Assembly (NCBI RefSeq): GCF_008801605.1
Contig: NZ_VZPJ01000020.1
Span: forward strand, 1 to 64,000
Length of the DNA stretch: 64,000 bases
Origin: Pseudomonas brassicacearum subsp. brassicacearum
GTDB lineage: Bacteria > Pseudomonadota > Gammaproteobacteria > Pseudomonadales > Pseudomonadaceae
Direction: 5' to 3'
In this document: positions 51,827-60,215 of the stretch, in pieces
How positions within the stretch are numbered: the stretch's first letter is position 1
Layout of the letters: every line of letters begins with the position of its first letter
Program-made: the position numbers and the translations under genes
Notes under the pieces: generated by a model
What the model was told of the DNA's origin: nothing
What the model saw: the letters and a program-made list of their open reading frames with translations, nothing else
Database searches by the model: none

Positions 51827-53452
51827 TCAAACCTGAAACCGCTGCACCATCATGCGCAGCGAATTCGCCAGCTGCGACAACTCATGGCTGGACGCGCTGG
51901 TCTGGCCCGCGCCGGAAGCCGAGCGCACCGACAAATCACGAATGTTCACCAGGTTGCGATCCACCTCGCGGGCCACTTGCGCCTGTTCTTCGGCGGCGCT
52001 GGCGATCACCAGGTTGCGTTCGTGGATTTCATTGACCGACGCCGTGATGGTCTGCAACGCGTCTCCCGCCCGCTCCGCCATGGCCAGGGTACTGGCGGCG
52101 CGACTGGAGCTGGCCTGCATGGAGTCGAGTGCCTGGGTGGCACCGCTGCGCATGCCCTGGACCATTTGCTCGATTTCCTGGGTCGATTGCTGCGTGCGAT
52201 AAGCCAGCGCCCGCACCTCATCGGCCACCACCGCAAACCCACGCCCGCTCTCACCCGCCCGGGCCGCTTCGATGGCCGCGTTGAGGGCCAGCAGGTTGGT
52301 CTGCTCGGCGATGGCGCGGATCACGTCCAGCACCTTGCCAATATCCTGCGATTGGTTGGCCAGGGATTGCACCAGGCCACCGGTCACCTGCACATCGCTG
52401 GCGAGGGCGCCGATGGCATCGACCGTGTCGCTGACCCGCTGCTGCCCAAGGGACGCCGATTCACTGGACTGACGCGTGGCATCGGAGGTGGAAACCGCAT
52501 TGCGCGCAACCTCCTCCACGGCAGTGGTCATTTCGGTGACGGCCGTGGCCGCCTGTTCAATTTCGTTGTTCTGTTGTTGCAGGCTGTGGGTGCTGTCGAG
52601 CGTGACAGCGTTCAGCTCATCGGCGGCGGTGGCCAGTTGCGCGGCCGAACCGCTGATGCCCTGCAACGTCTCACGCAGATTCTGCTGCATGGCCGCCAAC
52701 GCCTTGAGCAAGCGACTCACTTCGTCGTTGCCATGGGTCTCGATTGGCCGGGTCAGGTCACCCCGGGCGACGCTCTCTGCAGCGTTGAGCGCCTCACCCA
52801 AGGGCTTGACGATACTGCGCGTAAGCAGCATGGCCAGGGCTACCGTGGCCAGGGCGGCAAGCACAACGAACAGGCTGACGATCATGCGGGAATTGGCGTA
52901 GTGCTCCTGGGACTTCTGGCTCTCGATGGAGACCTGCTTGGAGAACAGCTCCGCCAGGTCGTTGAGCTGCTTGCCGGAACCGTCCACCACGGTCTTCATG
53001 TCCACCAGCAGCAGCTTGATCAGCTCATCCCGACGCCCTTGTTCTGCCAGGGTGAAAGATTGCGCAATACCTGCACGGTAAGCGGCGAAGGTCTGCTTGA
53101 ACTGGTCGTAGAGGGCTTTGCCTTCAGGCGTCACAACGAGCTTTTCGTAGGCAGTGATTTTTTCGCTCAGCTCCTTGTCGCGCGTATCCATCTGCCCGCG
53201 ATACACCGCAATGTTCTTCGGGTCCTGATCCAGGGCCATGCGCAGGGAAATGGTGCGGATCCGCAGCATCCACTCGCGGATCTCGTCACCGCCGCGAATG
53301 CTCGGCAGCCACTGGGTTTCCACCGCGACTTCACTGTCACGAATACTCGACATCTGTCCCAGTGCGAACACCCCGAGCAACGCCACCAGCACGGCGATCA
53401 AGGCAAAACCCAACGCGGCACGAGGGGCGATATTCAACTGACGAAGAACCAT
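51827..53452 (-). CDS. Methyl-accepting chemotaxis protein
   Basis: A 541-residue chemoreceptor. Helix TM1 (about 12-32), a periplasmic four-helix-bundle sensor (about 35-190), TM2 (about 190-212), a HAMP domain (213-265) and a long cytosolic signalling coiled coil with the hairpin tip EQTNLLALNAAIEAARAGE. The sensor resembles the 4HB_MCP family, which often binds small aromatic or carboxylic compounds; the ligand is unknown. It is monocistronic. Confidence 0.93.
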   Translation of the reverse strand: MVLRQLNIAPRAALGFALIAVLVALLGVFALGQMSSIRDSEVAVETQWLPSIRGGDEIREWMLRIRTISLRMALDQDPKNIAVYRGQMDTRDKELSEKITAYEKLVVTPEGKALYDQFKQTFAAYRAGIAQSFTLAEQGRRDELIKLLLVDMKTVVDGSGKQLNDLAELFSKQVSIESQKSQEHYANSRMIVSLFVVLAALATVALAMLLTRSIVKPLGEALNAAESVARGDLTRPIETHGNDEVSRLLKALAAMQQNLRETLQGISGSAAQLATAADELNAVTLDSTHSLQQQNNEIEQAATAVTEMTTAVEEVARNAVSTSDATRQSSESASLGQQRVSDTVDAIGALASDVQVTGGLVQSLANQSQDIGKVLDVIRAIAEQTNLLALNAAIEAARAGESGRGFAVVADEVRALAYRTQQSTQEIEQMVQGMRSGATQALDSMQASSSRAASTLAMAERAGDALQTITASVNEIHERNLVIASAAEEQAQVAREVDRNLVNIRDLSVRSASGAGQTSASSHELSQLANSLRMMVQRFQV

Positions 53453-53557
53453 AGGGAATGCCTTTTTTATTGTTGGCCTGAGGTGGGGCCAGGCCCCTGT
53501 CGGCGGGTTATCGGCAGGTTGTACGATGTCTTAAGTCCAATTCACTTTATCGCAGGC

Positions 53558-53596
53558 AAAAAAAATCCCCGTATCTTTCGATACGAGGATTTTTAA
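53558..53596 (-). terminator. Terminator of the tRNA cluster
   Basis: Minus-strand hairpin AATCCTCGTATC-GAAA-GATACGGGGATT with one mismatch, followed by a run of T (plus-strand A run 53558-53565). It begins 3 bp after the distal tRNA-Pro. Confidence 0.8.
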
Positions 53597-53598
53597 TA

Positions 53599-53675
53599 TG
53601 GTCGGGGTAAGGGGATTCGAACTCCTGACATCCTGCTCCCAAAGCAGGCGCGCTACCGGACTGCGCTATACCCCG
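53599..53675 (-). tRNA. tRNA-Pro (UGG), distal copy
   Basis: A 77-nt cloverleaf starting CGGGGTATAGCGCAG and ending in the encoded CCA. The anticodon loop is TTTGGGA, so the anticodon is UGG. It is identical to the copy at 53850-53926. An intrinsic terminator (53678-53707) lies between it and the upstream tRNA-Lys. Confidence 0.97.
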
Positions 53676-53677
53676 GT

Positions 53678-53707
53678 AAAAAAAAGGCGACCTTCGCAAG
53701 TCGCCTT
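53678..53707 (-). terminator. Intrinsic terminator between tRNA-Lys and the distal tRNA-Pro
   Basis: Minus-strand AAGGCGAC/GTCGCCTT forms an 8-bp stem with an 8-nt loop followed by eight T (plus strand A run 53678-53685). Confidence 0.82.
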
Positions 53708-53768
53708 CTCGATCAGCGCTTTTGGCCTCTGATCTTAAGATTCGATTCCAGCGAGCTGGTTTCAAAAA

Positions 53769-53844
53769 TGGTGGGTCGTGTGGGATTCGAACCTACGACC
53801 AATTGGTTAAAAGCCAACTGCTCTACCAACTGAGCTAACGACCC
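53769..53844 (-). tRNA. tRNA-Lys (UUU)
   Basis: A 76-nt cloverleaf starting GGGTCGTTAGCTCAG, anticodon loop CTTTTAA (anticodon UUU), TPsiC arm GGTTCGAATCC, encoded CCA. Confidence 0.97.
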
Positions 53845-53849
53845 AAAAA

Positions 53850-53926
53850 TGGTCGGGGTAAGGGGATTCGAACTCCTGACATCCTGCTCCCAAAGCAGGC
53901 GCGCTACCGGACTGCGCTATACCCCG
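53850..53926 (-). tRNA. tRNA-Pro (UGG), proximal copy
   Basis: Identical in all 77 nt to the distal copy at 53599-53675. It lies 5 bp before tRNA-Lys and 7 bp after tRNA-Asn, so these three are on one precursor. Confidence 0.97.
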
Positions 53927-53933
53927 ATTGAAA

Positions 53934-54009
53934 TGGCTCCGTGACCAGGACTCGAACCTGGGACCCAATGATTAACAGTCATTTGCTCTACCGACTGAGC
54001 TATCACGGA
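53934..54009 (-). tRNA. tRNA-Asn (GUU)
   Basis: A 76-nt cloverleaf starting TCCGTGATAGCTCAG, anticodon loop CTGTTAA (anticodon GUU), encoded CCA. It is the first tRNA of the cluster. Confidence 0.97.
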
Positions 54010-54095
54010 ACTGATATTTCAAGTTACAACGTTGAAGCTAGCTTCAACCTCTTCTACCCTTACGCATCGCTGCGTTCGTGTGTCTGAGGCGCGCT

Positions 54096-54123
54096 ATTCT
54101 ACAATCTTCAAAACCTCTGTCAA
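54096..54123 (-). promoter_or_regulatory. Promoter of the tRNA cluster
   Basis: On the minus strand TTGACA (54123-54118), 16 bp, TAGAAT (54101-54096) and a GC-rich discriminator GCGCGCC, as expected for a stringently controlled stable-RNA promoter. It is about 87 bp upstream of tRNA-Asn. Confidence 0.85.
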
Positions 54124-54255
54124 CCCCTTAAATTGCTTTCAAGACAATGATTTGCAACTTATTTTGGATTCCTTCTCAGCGAGAAGTAACCCTTGGGGTG
54201 ACTGACTGCGGGGCGCACTTTACAAGCCTTTTCCTTTGAGTTCAACGGCCTGATG

Positions 54256-54284
54256 AAAAAAATGGCCTCGCAAAGCGAGGCCAT
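54256..54284 (-). terminator. clpB intrinsic terminator
   Basis: ATGGCCTCGC/GCGAGGCCAT stem with a 3-nt loop, then a T run on the minus strand, 25 bp after the clpB stop. Confidence 0.88.
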
Positions 54285-54309
54285 CTCAATTGCAGGCAGT
54301 GCCAGCCTT

Positions 54310-56874
54310 TCAGTTGAAGACGATTTCGTCGTTCTCCACTGTACCGGTCACAGTCTCACCAGGCATGAACCGACCGGACAGGATCAACTGCGCCAGCGGG
54401 TTTTCGATCCAGCGCTGGATCGCCCGCTTCAGCGGCCGTGCGCCATAGACCGGGTCGTAACCCACCGCAATCAGCTTGTCCAACGCCTCGTCGCTCAACT
54501 GCAGTTTCAGCTCACGTTCGGTGAGGCGACTGCGCAGGCGACCCAACTGGATCTCGGTAATGCCGGCAATCTGATCACGAGCCAATGGCTCGAAGATCAC
54601 CACTTCGTCGACCCGGTTGATGAACTCCGGCCGGAAGTGCGTAGAGATCGCGTCCATCACCGCCGCACGCTGCGCCTCGCGGTCGCCCACCAGTTCCTGG
54701 ATCTGCGTCGAGCCCAGGTTGGAGGTCATCACGATCACCGTGTTGCGGAAGTCCACCGTGCGCCCGTGGCTGTCGGTCAGGCGACCATCCTCCAGCACCT
54801 GCAGCAGGATATTGAACACATCCGGGTGCGCCTTCTCGACCTCATCGAGCAGGATCACCGAGTACGGCTTGCGACGCACTGCCTCGGTCAGGTAACCGCC
54901 CTCTTCATAACCGACATAACCCGGTGGCGCACCGATCAGCCGTGCCACGGAATGTTTCTCCATGAACTCGGACATGTCGATGCGCACCATGGCCTCTTCA
55001 GTGTCGAAGAGGAACTCGGCCAGCGCCTTGCACAGCTCGGTTTTACCGACACCGGTCGGGCCGAGGAACATGAACGAGCCGCTCGGCCGGTTCGGGTCCG
55101 ATAGCCCGGCACGGGAACGACGCACGGCGTTGGACACCGCCACCACCGCCTCTTCCTGGCCGATCACACGCTGGTGCAGCAGGCTTTCCATCTTCAGCAG
55201 CTTGTCACGCTCGCCTTCGAGCATTTTCGAAACCGGAATGCCGGTCCACTTGGAGACCACTTCGGCGATTTCTTCCTCGGTGACCTTGCTGCGCAGCAAC
55301 TGGTTTTCGCTCTTGCCGTGCTGGTCGACCATCTGCAGGCTGCGCTCCAGATCCGGGATCACCCCGTACTGCAGCTCGGCCATGCGGTTGAGGTCGCCTT
55401 TACGACGGGCCGCTTCCAGCTCCTGGCGGGATTGTTCGATCTTCTGCTGGATCTGCGCCGAGCCCTGGACTTCGGCTTTCTCCGAGTTCCAGATTTCCTC
55501 GAGGTCGGAATACTCACGCTCGTGACGAACGATTTCTTCCTGCAACCTTTCCAGACGCTTCTTCGCCGCTTCGTCGCTTTCTTTCTTCAGGGCCTGGGAC
55601 TCGACCTTGAGTTGAATCAGGCGCCGCTCCAACCGATCGAGCACTTCGGGCTTGGAGTCGATTTCCATGCGGATACGGCTCGCGGCTTCGTCGATCAGGT
55701 CGATGGCCTTGTCCGGCAACTGGCGGTCGGTGATGTAGCGGTGGCTGAGCTTGGCCGCCGCGATGATCGCGCCATCGGTGATCGCCACCTTGTGGTGAAC
55801 TTCGTAGCGTTCTTTGAGGCCGCGCAGGATGGCGATGGTGTCTTCCTCGCTCGGCTCCTCCACCAGCACTTTCTGGAAGCGCCGCTCGAGGGCTGCGTCC
55901 TTCTCTATATATTGGCGGTACTCGTTGAGCGTGGTCGCGCCGACGCAGTGCAACTCGCCACGGGCCAGCGCGGGCTTGAGCATGTTGCCGGCGTCCATCG
56001 AGCCTTCGCCCTTGCCCGCACCGACCATGGTGTGCAGTTCGTCGATGAACAGGATGATCTGCCCTTCCTGCTTGGACAGCTCATTGAGCAGGGCCTTGAG
56101 CCGTTCTTCGAATTCACCACGGTACTTGGCACCGGCGATCAAGGCCCCCATGTCCAGGGACAACAGGCGTTTACCCCTGAGGCCGTCCGGCACTTCGCCG
56201 TTGATGATGCGCTGGGCCAGGCCCTCGGCGATGGCGGTTTTACCCACGCCTGGCTCACCGATCAGCACCGGGTTGTTCTTGGTACGGCGTTGCAGCACCT
56301 GGATCGTGCGGCGGATTTCATCGTCGCGACCGATCACCGGGTCGAGCTTGCCTTCCTCGGCACGCTTGGTCAGGTCGACCGTATATTTGTCCAGTGCCTG
56401 GCGCGACTCCTCGTGGTTGGCGTCGTTGACCGCTTCGCCGCCACGCAGGTTGTTGATGGCATTTTCCAGGGCTTTCTTGCTCACGCCCTGGCCGAGCAAC
56501 AATTTGCCGAGCTTGCTGTTCTCGTCCATGGCGGCGAGTAGCACCAGCTCGCTGGAAATGAACTGGTCGCCCTTCTGCTGGGCCAGGCGATCGGCCTGGT
56601 TGAGCAGCCGCGCCAGGTCCTGGGACATGTTCACGTCACCGGTGGGGTTCTGGATCTTGGGTAACTGGTCGAGTTCCTTGGCCAGTTCTTTGCGCAGGCT
56701 GTTGACGTCAAAGCCGACCTGCATCAGCAGGGGCTTGATGGAACCGCCCTGCTGTTCGAGCATGGCCTGCATCAAGTGCGCCGGTTCGATACCGGGATGG
56801 TCCAGGCCGACGGCCAGGGACTGGGCATCGGACAGGGCCAACTGTAATTTGCTGGTTAAACGATCAATACGCAT
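54310..56874 (-). CDS. clpB: ClpB disaggregase
   Basis: An 854-residue heat-shock chaperone that, with DnaK, pulls proteins out of aggregates. The N-terminal Clp repeat domain (1-145), AAA module 1 with Walker A GEPGVGKT, the coiled-coil M-domain (about 400-525) and AAA module 2 with GPTGVGKT are intact. There is no IGF/IGL ClpP-binding loop, so it is the ClpB type, not ClpA. A sigma32-like promoter precedes it. Confidence 0.97.
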   Translation of the reverse strand: MRIDRLTSKLQLALSDAQSLAVGLDHPGIEPAHLMQAMLEQQGGSIKPLLMQVGFDVNSLRKELAKELDQLPKIQNPTGDVNMSQDLARLLNQADRLAQQKGDQFISSELVLLAAMDENSKLGKLLLGQGVSKKALENAINNLRGGEAVNDANHEESRQALDKYTVDLTKRAEEGKLDPVIGRDDEIRRTIQVLQRRTKNNPVLIGEPGVGKTAIAEGLAQRIINGEVPDGLRGKRLLSLDMGALIAGAKYRGEFEERLKALLNELSKQEGQIILFIDELHTMVGAGKGEGSMDAGNMLKPALARGELHCVGATTLNEYRQYIEKDAALERRFQKVLVEEPSEEDTIAILRGLKERYEVHHKVAITDGAIIAAAKLSHRYITDRQLPDKAIDLIDEAASRIRMEIDSKPEVLDRLERRLIQLKVESQALKKESDEAAKKRLERLQEEIVRHEREYSDLEEIWNSEKAEVQGSAQIQQKIEQSRQELEAARRKGDLNRMAELQYGVIPDLERSLQMVDQHGKSENQLLRSKVTEEEIAEVVSKWTGIPVSKMLEGERDKLLKMESLLHQRVIGQEEAVVAVSNAVRRSRAGLSDPNRPSGSFMFLGPTGVGKTELCKALAEFLFDTEEAMVRIDMSEFMEKHSVARLIGAPPGYVGYEEGGYLTEAVRRKPYSVILLDEVEKAHPDVFNILLQVLEDGRLTDSHGRTVDFRNTVIVMTSNLGSTQIQELVGDREAQRAAVMDAISTHFRPEFINRVDEVVIFEPLARDQIAGITEIQLGRLRSRLTERELKLQLSDEALDKLIAVGYDPVYGARPLKRAIQRWIENPLAQLILSGRFMPGETVTGTVENDEIVFN

Positions 56875-56946
56875 GGGTCACCTTCCTAATGAGCAGGCCG
56901 GACCTTGGAAACATCCTGAATGAAGAAACCTGCCAGATACCGTTAT

Positions 56947-56974
56947 AGATGTGGTCGATTCTGGAAGATTCAAG
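56947..56974 (-). promoter_or_regulatory. Sigma32-type heat-shock promoter of clpB
   Basis: On the minus strand CTTGAA (56974-56969), 14 bp, CCACATCT (56954-56947) fits the heat-shock consensus CTTGAAA-N11-16-CCCCATNT with one or two changes. It is 73 bp upstream of the clpB ATG, between pgeF and clpB, so clpB can be induced separately from rluD-pgeF. Confidence 0.75.
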
Positions 56975-57004
56975 CCGGGCGCCCTTGATACAGATCAGAG
57001 AAGT

Positions 57005-57730
57005 CTAGCGTTCGATCCAGATCAACGAGGCGAAGCGACCAGTGCGCGGGTTGCGGCGGTAGGAAAAGAACCGAGGGTCGGTCACGGTGCAGAGACCGCC
57101 ACCGTAGACGGCCGTGACACCGCGTGCGGCCAGGCGCAGCCGTGCCAACGCGTAGATATCGGCCAGGAACTTGTCGGCGTTGGGGCTCGCAGTAAAGGCT
57201 TGTGCCGCCTGGGGCAGTTGCGCGATGAAGGCTTCACGCACTTCCGGCCCGACTTCAAACGCTTGCGGACCGATGGCCGGGCCGAGCCAGGCGAGGATTT
57301 CATCCGCGGGCACGGCAAGGCTGTCGAGGGTAGCTTCCAGCACGCCGCTCGCCAGCCCGCGCCAGCCGGCATGGGCCGCCGCAACGCGGGTGCCGATACG
57401 GTTGCAGAACAGCACGGGCAGGCAGTCCGCGGTCATCGCGGTGCAGGCGATACCGGGCGTGTCGGTCCAACTGGCATCGGCAGCCGCCACCTGGGCCGGA
57501 TCAGCCTCGACCACGGCAATGCCGTGGACCTGCTGCAGCCAGGTCGGGGTGATGGCGAATTGATCGGTGAGACGCCGACGGTTTTCGGCGACGGCCACAG
57601 GATCGTCGCCCACATGGTCGCCCAGGTTGAGGCTGTCGAACGGCGCCAGGCTGACGCCGCCCGCACGGGTCGTGACACAGGCCTTGACCCGAGCCGGCGC
57701 GGGCCAGTCGGGTATCAGCCAGTCACTCAT
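57005..57730 (-). CDS. pgeF: Peptidoglycan editing factor PgeF (YfiH, laccase-domain)
   Basis: A 241-residue cytosolic enzyme of the multicopper-like YfiH family; in E. coli it keeps L-Ser out of the peptidoglycan stem, and related proteins act as purine nucleoside phosphorylases. Metal-binding residues are in LQQVHG, TADCLPVLF and AAAHAGWRGLASGV. It overlaps rluD by 4 bp (57727-57730). Confidence 0.93.
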   Translation of the reverse strand: MSDWLIPDWPAPARVKACVTTRAGGVSLAPFDSLNLGDHVGDDPVAVAENRRRLTDQFAITPTWLQQVHGIAVVEADPAQVAAADASWTDTPGIACTAMTADCLPVLFCNRIGTRVAAAHAGWRGLASGVLEATLDSLAVPADEILAWLGPAIGPQAFEVGPEVREAFIAQLPQAAQAFTASPNADKFLADIYALARLRLAARGVTAVYGGGLCTVTDPRFFSYRRNPRTGRFASLIWIER

Positions 57731-58689
57731 CCGATGAACGCCTCGCGGTCCTGCTTGAGCAACGTCAGCAGCCAGACGAAATCATCCGGCAACGGCGACT
57801 CCCAGCTCATGCGCTTGCCGGTCGTCGGATGATCCAGCTCCAGGAAACGTGCATGCAGCGCCTGGCGCGGGAAGTTCTTCAGCGATTCGACCATGGTCTG
57901 GCTGGCAGCCGGCGGAATGCGGAAACGACCGCCGTAGGCCGGGTCGCCCACCAACGGGAAGTTGATGTGGGCCATGTGTACACGGATCTGGTGGGTCCGA
58001 CCGGTTTCCAGCTTGACCCGCACATGGGTGTGGGAGCGGAAACGCTCGAGCACGCGATAATGGCTGACCGCCTGCTTGCCGCCCTCCATCACCGCCATGC
58101 GCTGGCGCTGCTGGCCGTGACGACCGATGGGGGCGTTGATCTTGCCACCGGCGGTGACGACCCCGATCACGATACATTCATAGATGCGGCTGACGCTGCG
58201 GCTTTGCAGCTGTGTGACCAGCTGTGTCTGCGCCTGGATGGTCTTGGCCACCACCATCAGACCGGTGGTGTCCTTGTCCAGGCGATGGACGATGCCGGCA
58301 CGCGGCACATTGATAATGTCCGGTACGTGGTGCAGCAAGGCATTGAGCAAGGTGCCATCAGCATGGCCGGCAGCCGGGTGCACCACCAGGCCCGCAGGCT
58401 TGTTGATCACCAGGATGTCATCGTCTTCGTAGACGATGTCCAGGGCGATGTCCTGGGCGACCCATTCTCCCTGGGCCTCCTGTTCGGCAGTCAGCTCGAG
58501 AATGGCACCGCCGTGGACGATGTCGCGCGGACGGATCACCGCCCCATCCACAGTCAGGCGGCCGTCCTTGATCCAGGCGGAAAGGCGCGAGCGAGAGTGC
58601 TCGGCAAAGAGTTGTGCGGCGACTTGATCGAGGCGTTGGCCGCCCAATTCGGACGGCACCTCTGCGCGAAGTTCTATTTTATCGGACAT
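57727..58689 (-). CDS. rluD: 23S rRNA pseudouridine synthase RluD
   Basis: A 320-residue enzyme that makes pseudouridines 1911, 1915 and 1917 in helix 69 of 23S rRNA. An S4 RNA-binding domain (about 17-75) precedes the catalytic domain, with nucleophile Asp138 in HRLDKDTTG. The start at 58689 gives the family beginning MSDKIELRAEVP; a far longer open frame upstream runs antisense to bamD and is not real. It is divergent from bamD and coupled to pgeF. Confidence 0.95.
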   Translation of the reverse strand: MSDKIELRAEVPSELGGQRLDQVAAQLFAEHSRSRLSAWIKDGRLTVDGAVIRPRDIVHGGAILELTAEQEAQGEWVAQDIALDIVYEDDDILVINKPAGLVVHPAAGHADGTLLNALLHHVPDIINVPRAGIVHRLDKDTTGLMVVAKTIQAQTQLVTQLQSRSVSRIYECIVIGVVTAGGKINAPIGRHGQQRQRMAVMEGGKQAVSHYRVLERFRSHTHVRVKLETGRTHQIRVHMAHINFPLVGDPAYGGRFRIPPAASQTMVESLKNFPRQALHARFLELDHPTTGKRMSWESPLPDDFVWLLTLLKQDREAFIG

Positions 58690-58839
58690 GCTCGGACTGG
58701 GCGTCGGCACAGCCTTTGGTTTCGGCTGCGCGCTTGTGGTTAAATACGGCGTCTTTTGCCCCGAGGCTTTCAACGGGGCGCTCATCATAACAGGACGGCC
58801 CCGCCCAAGACAGCGGCCGTCATAGGGACGCAAGCCGCC

Positions 58840-59856
58840 ATGCAAGTGAAACACCTGCTGCTGATCGCCATCCTCGCATTGACTGCTGCTTGCTCGTCGA
58901 AGGAAGTCGTAGACGAAAACCTGAGCGAAGTCGAACTGTACCAACAGGCGCAGAACGACCTGGATAACAACAGCTATACCAGCGCCACCGCCAAGCTGAA
59001 GGCGCTGGAGTCGCGGTATCCGTTCGGTCGCTACGCCGATCAGGCCCAGTTGGAGCTGATCTACGCCAACTACAAGAACGCCGAGCCGGAAGCCGCCAAG
59101 TCCGCCGCCGAGCGTTTCATTCGCCTGCACCCGCAGCACCCGAATGTCGATTACGCCTATTACCTCAAGGGCCTGACCTCCTTCGACCAGGACGTCGGCC
59201 TGCTGGCGCGTTTCCTGCCGCTGGACATGACCAAGCGTGACCCGGGCGCGGCGCGCGACTCCTACAATGAGTTCGCCCAACTGACCAGCCGCTTCCCCAA
59301 CAGCCGCTACTCGCCGGACGCCAAGCAGCGCATGATCTACCTGCGCAACCTGCTGGCCTCCTACGAGATCCACGTGGCCGACTACTACCTGACCCGTCAG
59401 GCCTACGTCGCCGCCGCCAACCGTGGCCGCTACGTAGTGGAAAACTTCCAGGAAACCCCTTCGGTGGGTGATGGCCTGGCCGTGATGACCGAAGCCTACC
59501 AGCGCCTGCACTTGGACGAACTGGCGGCCACCAGCCTGGAAACCCTCAAGCTGAACTACCCGGATCACCCATCCCTGGTCGATGGCCAGTTCACCCCACG
59601 GGTCGACGAAGCGGACAACCGTTCGTGGCTGAGCAAGGCGACCCTGGGCCTGATCGAGTCCCGTCCACCGCTGCCGCCAGGCGAGACACGCGCCAACCAG
59701 GACGTACAGCGCCAGTTCCAGGATGCCAAGGAAGCCATCCCGAACGAACTCAAGCCCAAGGATGAAAATGGCGACGTGATCGAGGAAGAAGAGCCTGAAA
59801 GCGAGTCCAGCGACCGCTCCTGGTTCAGCCACCTGACCTTTGGTCTGTTCGACTGA
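58840..59856 (+). CDS. bamD: Outer-membrane assembly lipoprotein BamD
   Basis: A 338-residue essential component of the BAM complex. The signal ends in the lipobox LTAAC, so Cys18 is lipidated. Five TPR units follow (about 35-245; e.g. LYQQAQNDLDNNSYTSATAKL and YAYYLKGLTSF). The C-terminal extension (about 255-338) is acidic and low in order, longer than in E. coli BamD (245 residues). The ATG at 58840 is the lipoprotein start. It is divergent from rluD, as in most gammaproteobacteria. Confidence 0.95.
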   Translation: MQVKHLLLIAILALTAACSSKEVVDENLSEVELYQQAQNDLDNNSYTSATAKLKALESRYPFGRYADQAQLELIYANYKNAEPEAAKSAAERFIRLHPQHPNVDYAYYLKGLTSFDQDVGLLARFLPLDMTKRDPGAARDSYNEFAQLTSRFPNSRYSPDAKQRMIYLRNLLASYEIHVADYYLTRQAYVAAANRGRYVVENFQETPSVGDGLAVMTEAYQRLHLDELAATSLETLKLNYPDHPSLVDGQFTPRVDEADNRSWLSKATLGLIESRPPLPPGETRANQDVQRQFQDAKEAIPNELKPKDENGDVIEEEEPESESSDRSWFSHLTFGLFD

Positions 59857-59870
59857 GATCAAGGCATCCC

Positions 59871-59904
59871 AAAAAAGGGAGACCCGACGGTCTCCCTTTT
59901 TTTT
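59871..59904 (+). terminator. bamD intrinsic terminator
   Basis: GGGAGAC/GTCTCCC stem extended by A:T pairs, with a 6-nt loop (CCGACG) and a run of eight T, 15 bp after the bamD stop. Confidence 0.9.
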
Positions 59905-59981
59905 GCCTGGGTTTTATTGCGCTGTGCGCCGTTCCTGTCCTTGGCTAAACTGCCTGATCTCTAGCCAAAAAGCCGCCCATC

Positions 59982-60215
59982 ATGCTTCGTTTACTGTTCT
60001 GGATCGCCCTGATTGCCGCCGCGGTATGGTTCTGGCGCAAGTTCAAGGGGGGCTCCTCCGCGCCGAACGCTCCCCGCGAGCAGGACGCACCGCCCATGGT
60101 CCGTTGCGCCCATTGCGGCGTACACCTGCCCCGTGACCGGGCGCTGGCCCTCGAACAACAATGGTATTGCAGCCAGGCTCACCTTGAGCAAGGCCCGGGC
60201 ACTCGTGAGCGCTGA
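59982..60215 (+). CDS. PP0621 family small membrane protein
   Basis: A 77-residue protein with one N-terminal membrane helix (MLRLLFWIALIAAAVWFWRKFK) and a cytosolic zinc-ribbon-like half, CAHCGVHLPRDRAL ... WYCSQAH, whose three Cys and His residues could bind a metal. The function is unknown. Its 3' end overlaps the GTG start of pilS by 11 bp, and its constant place before pilS suggests a link to pilus control; this is inference. Confidence 0.85.
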   Translation: MLRLLFWIALIAAAVWFWRKFKGGSSAPNAPREQDAPPMVRCAHCGVHLPRDRALALEQQWYCSQAHLEQGPGTRER

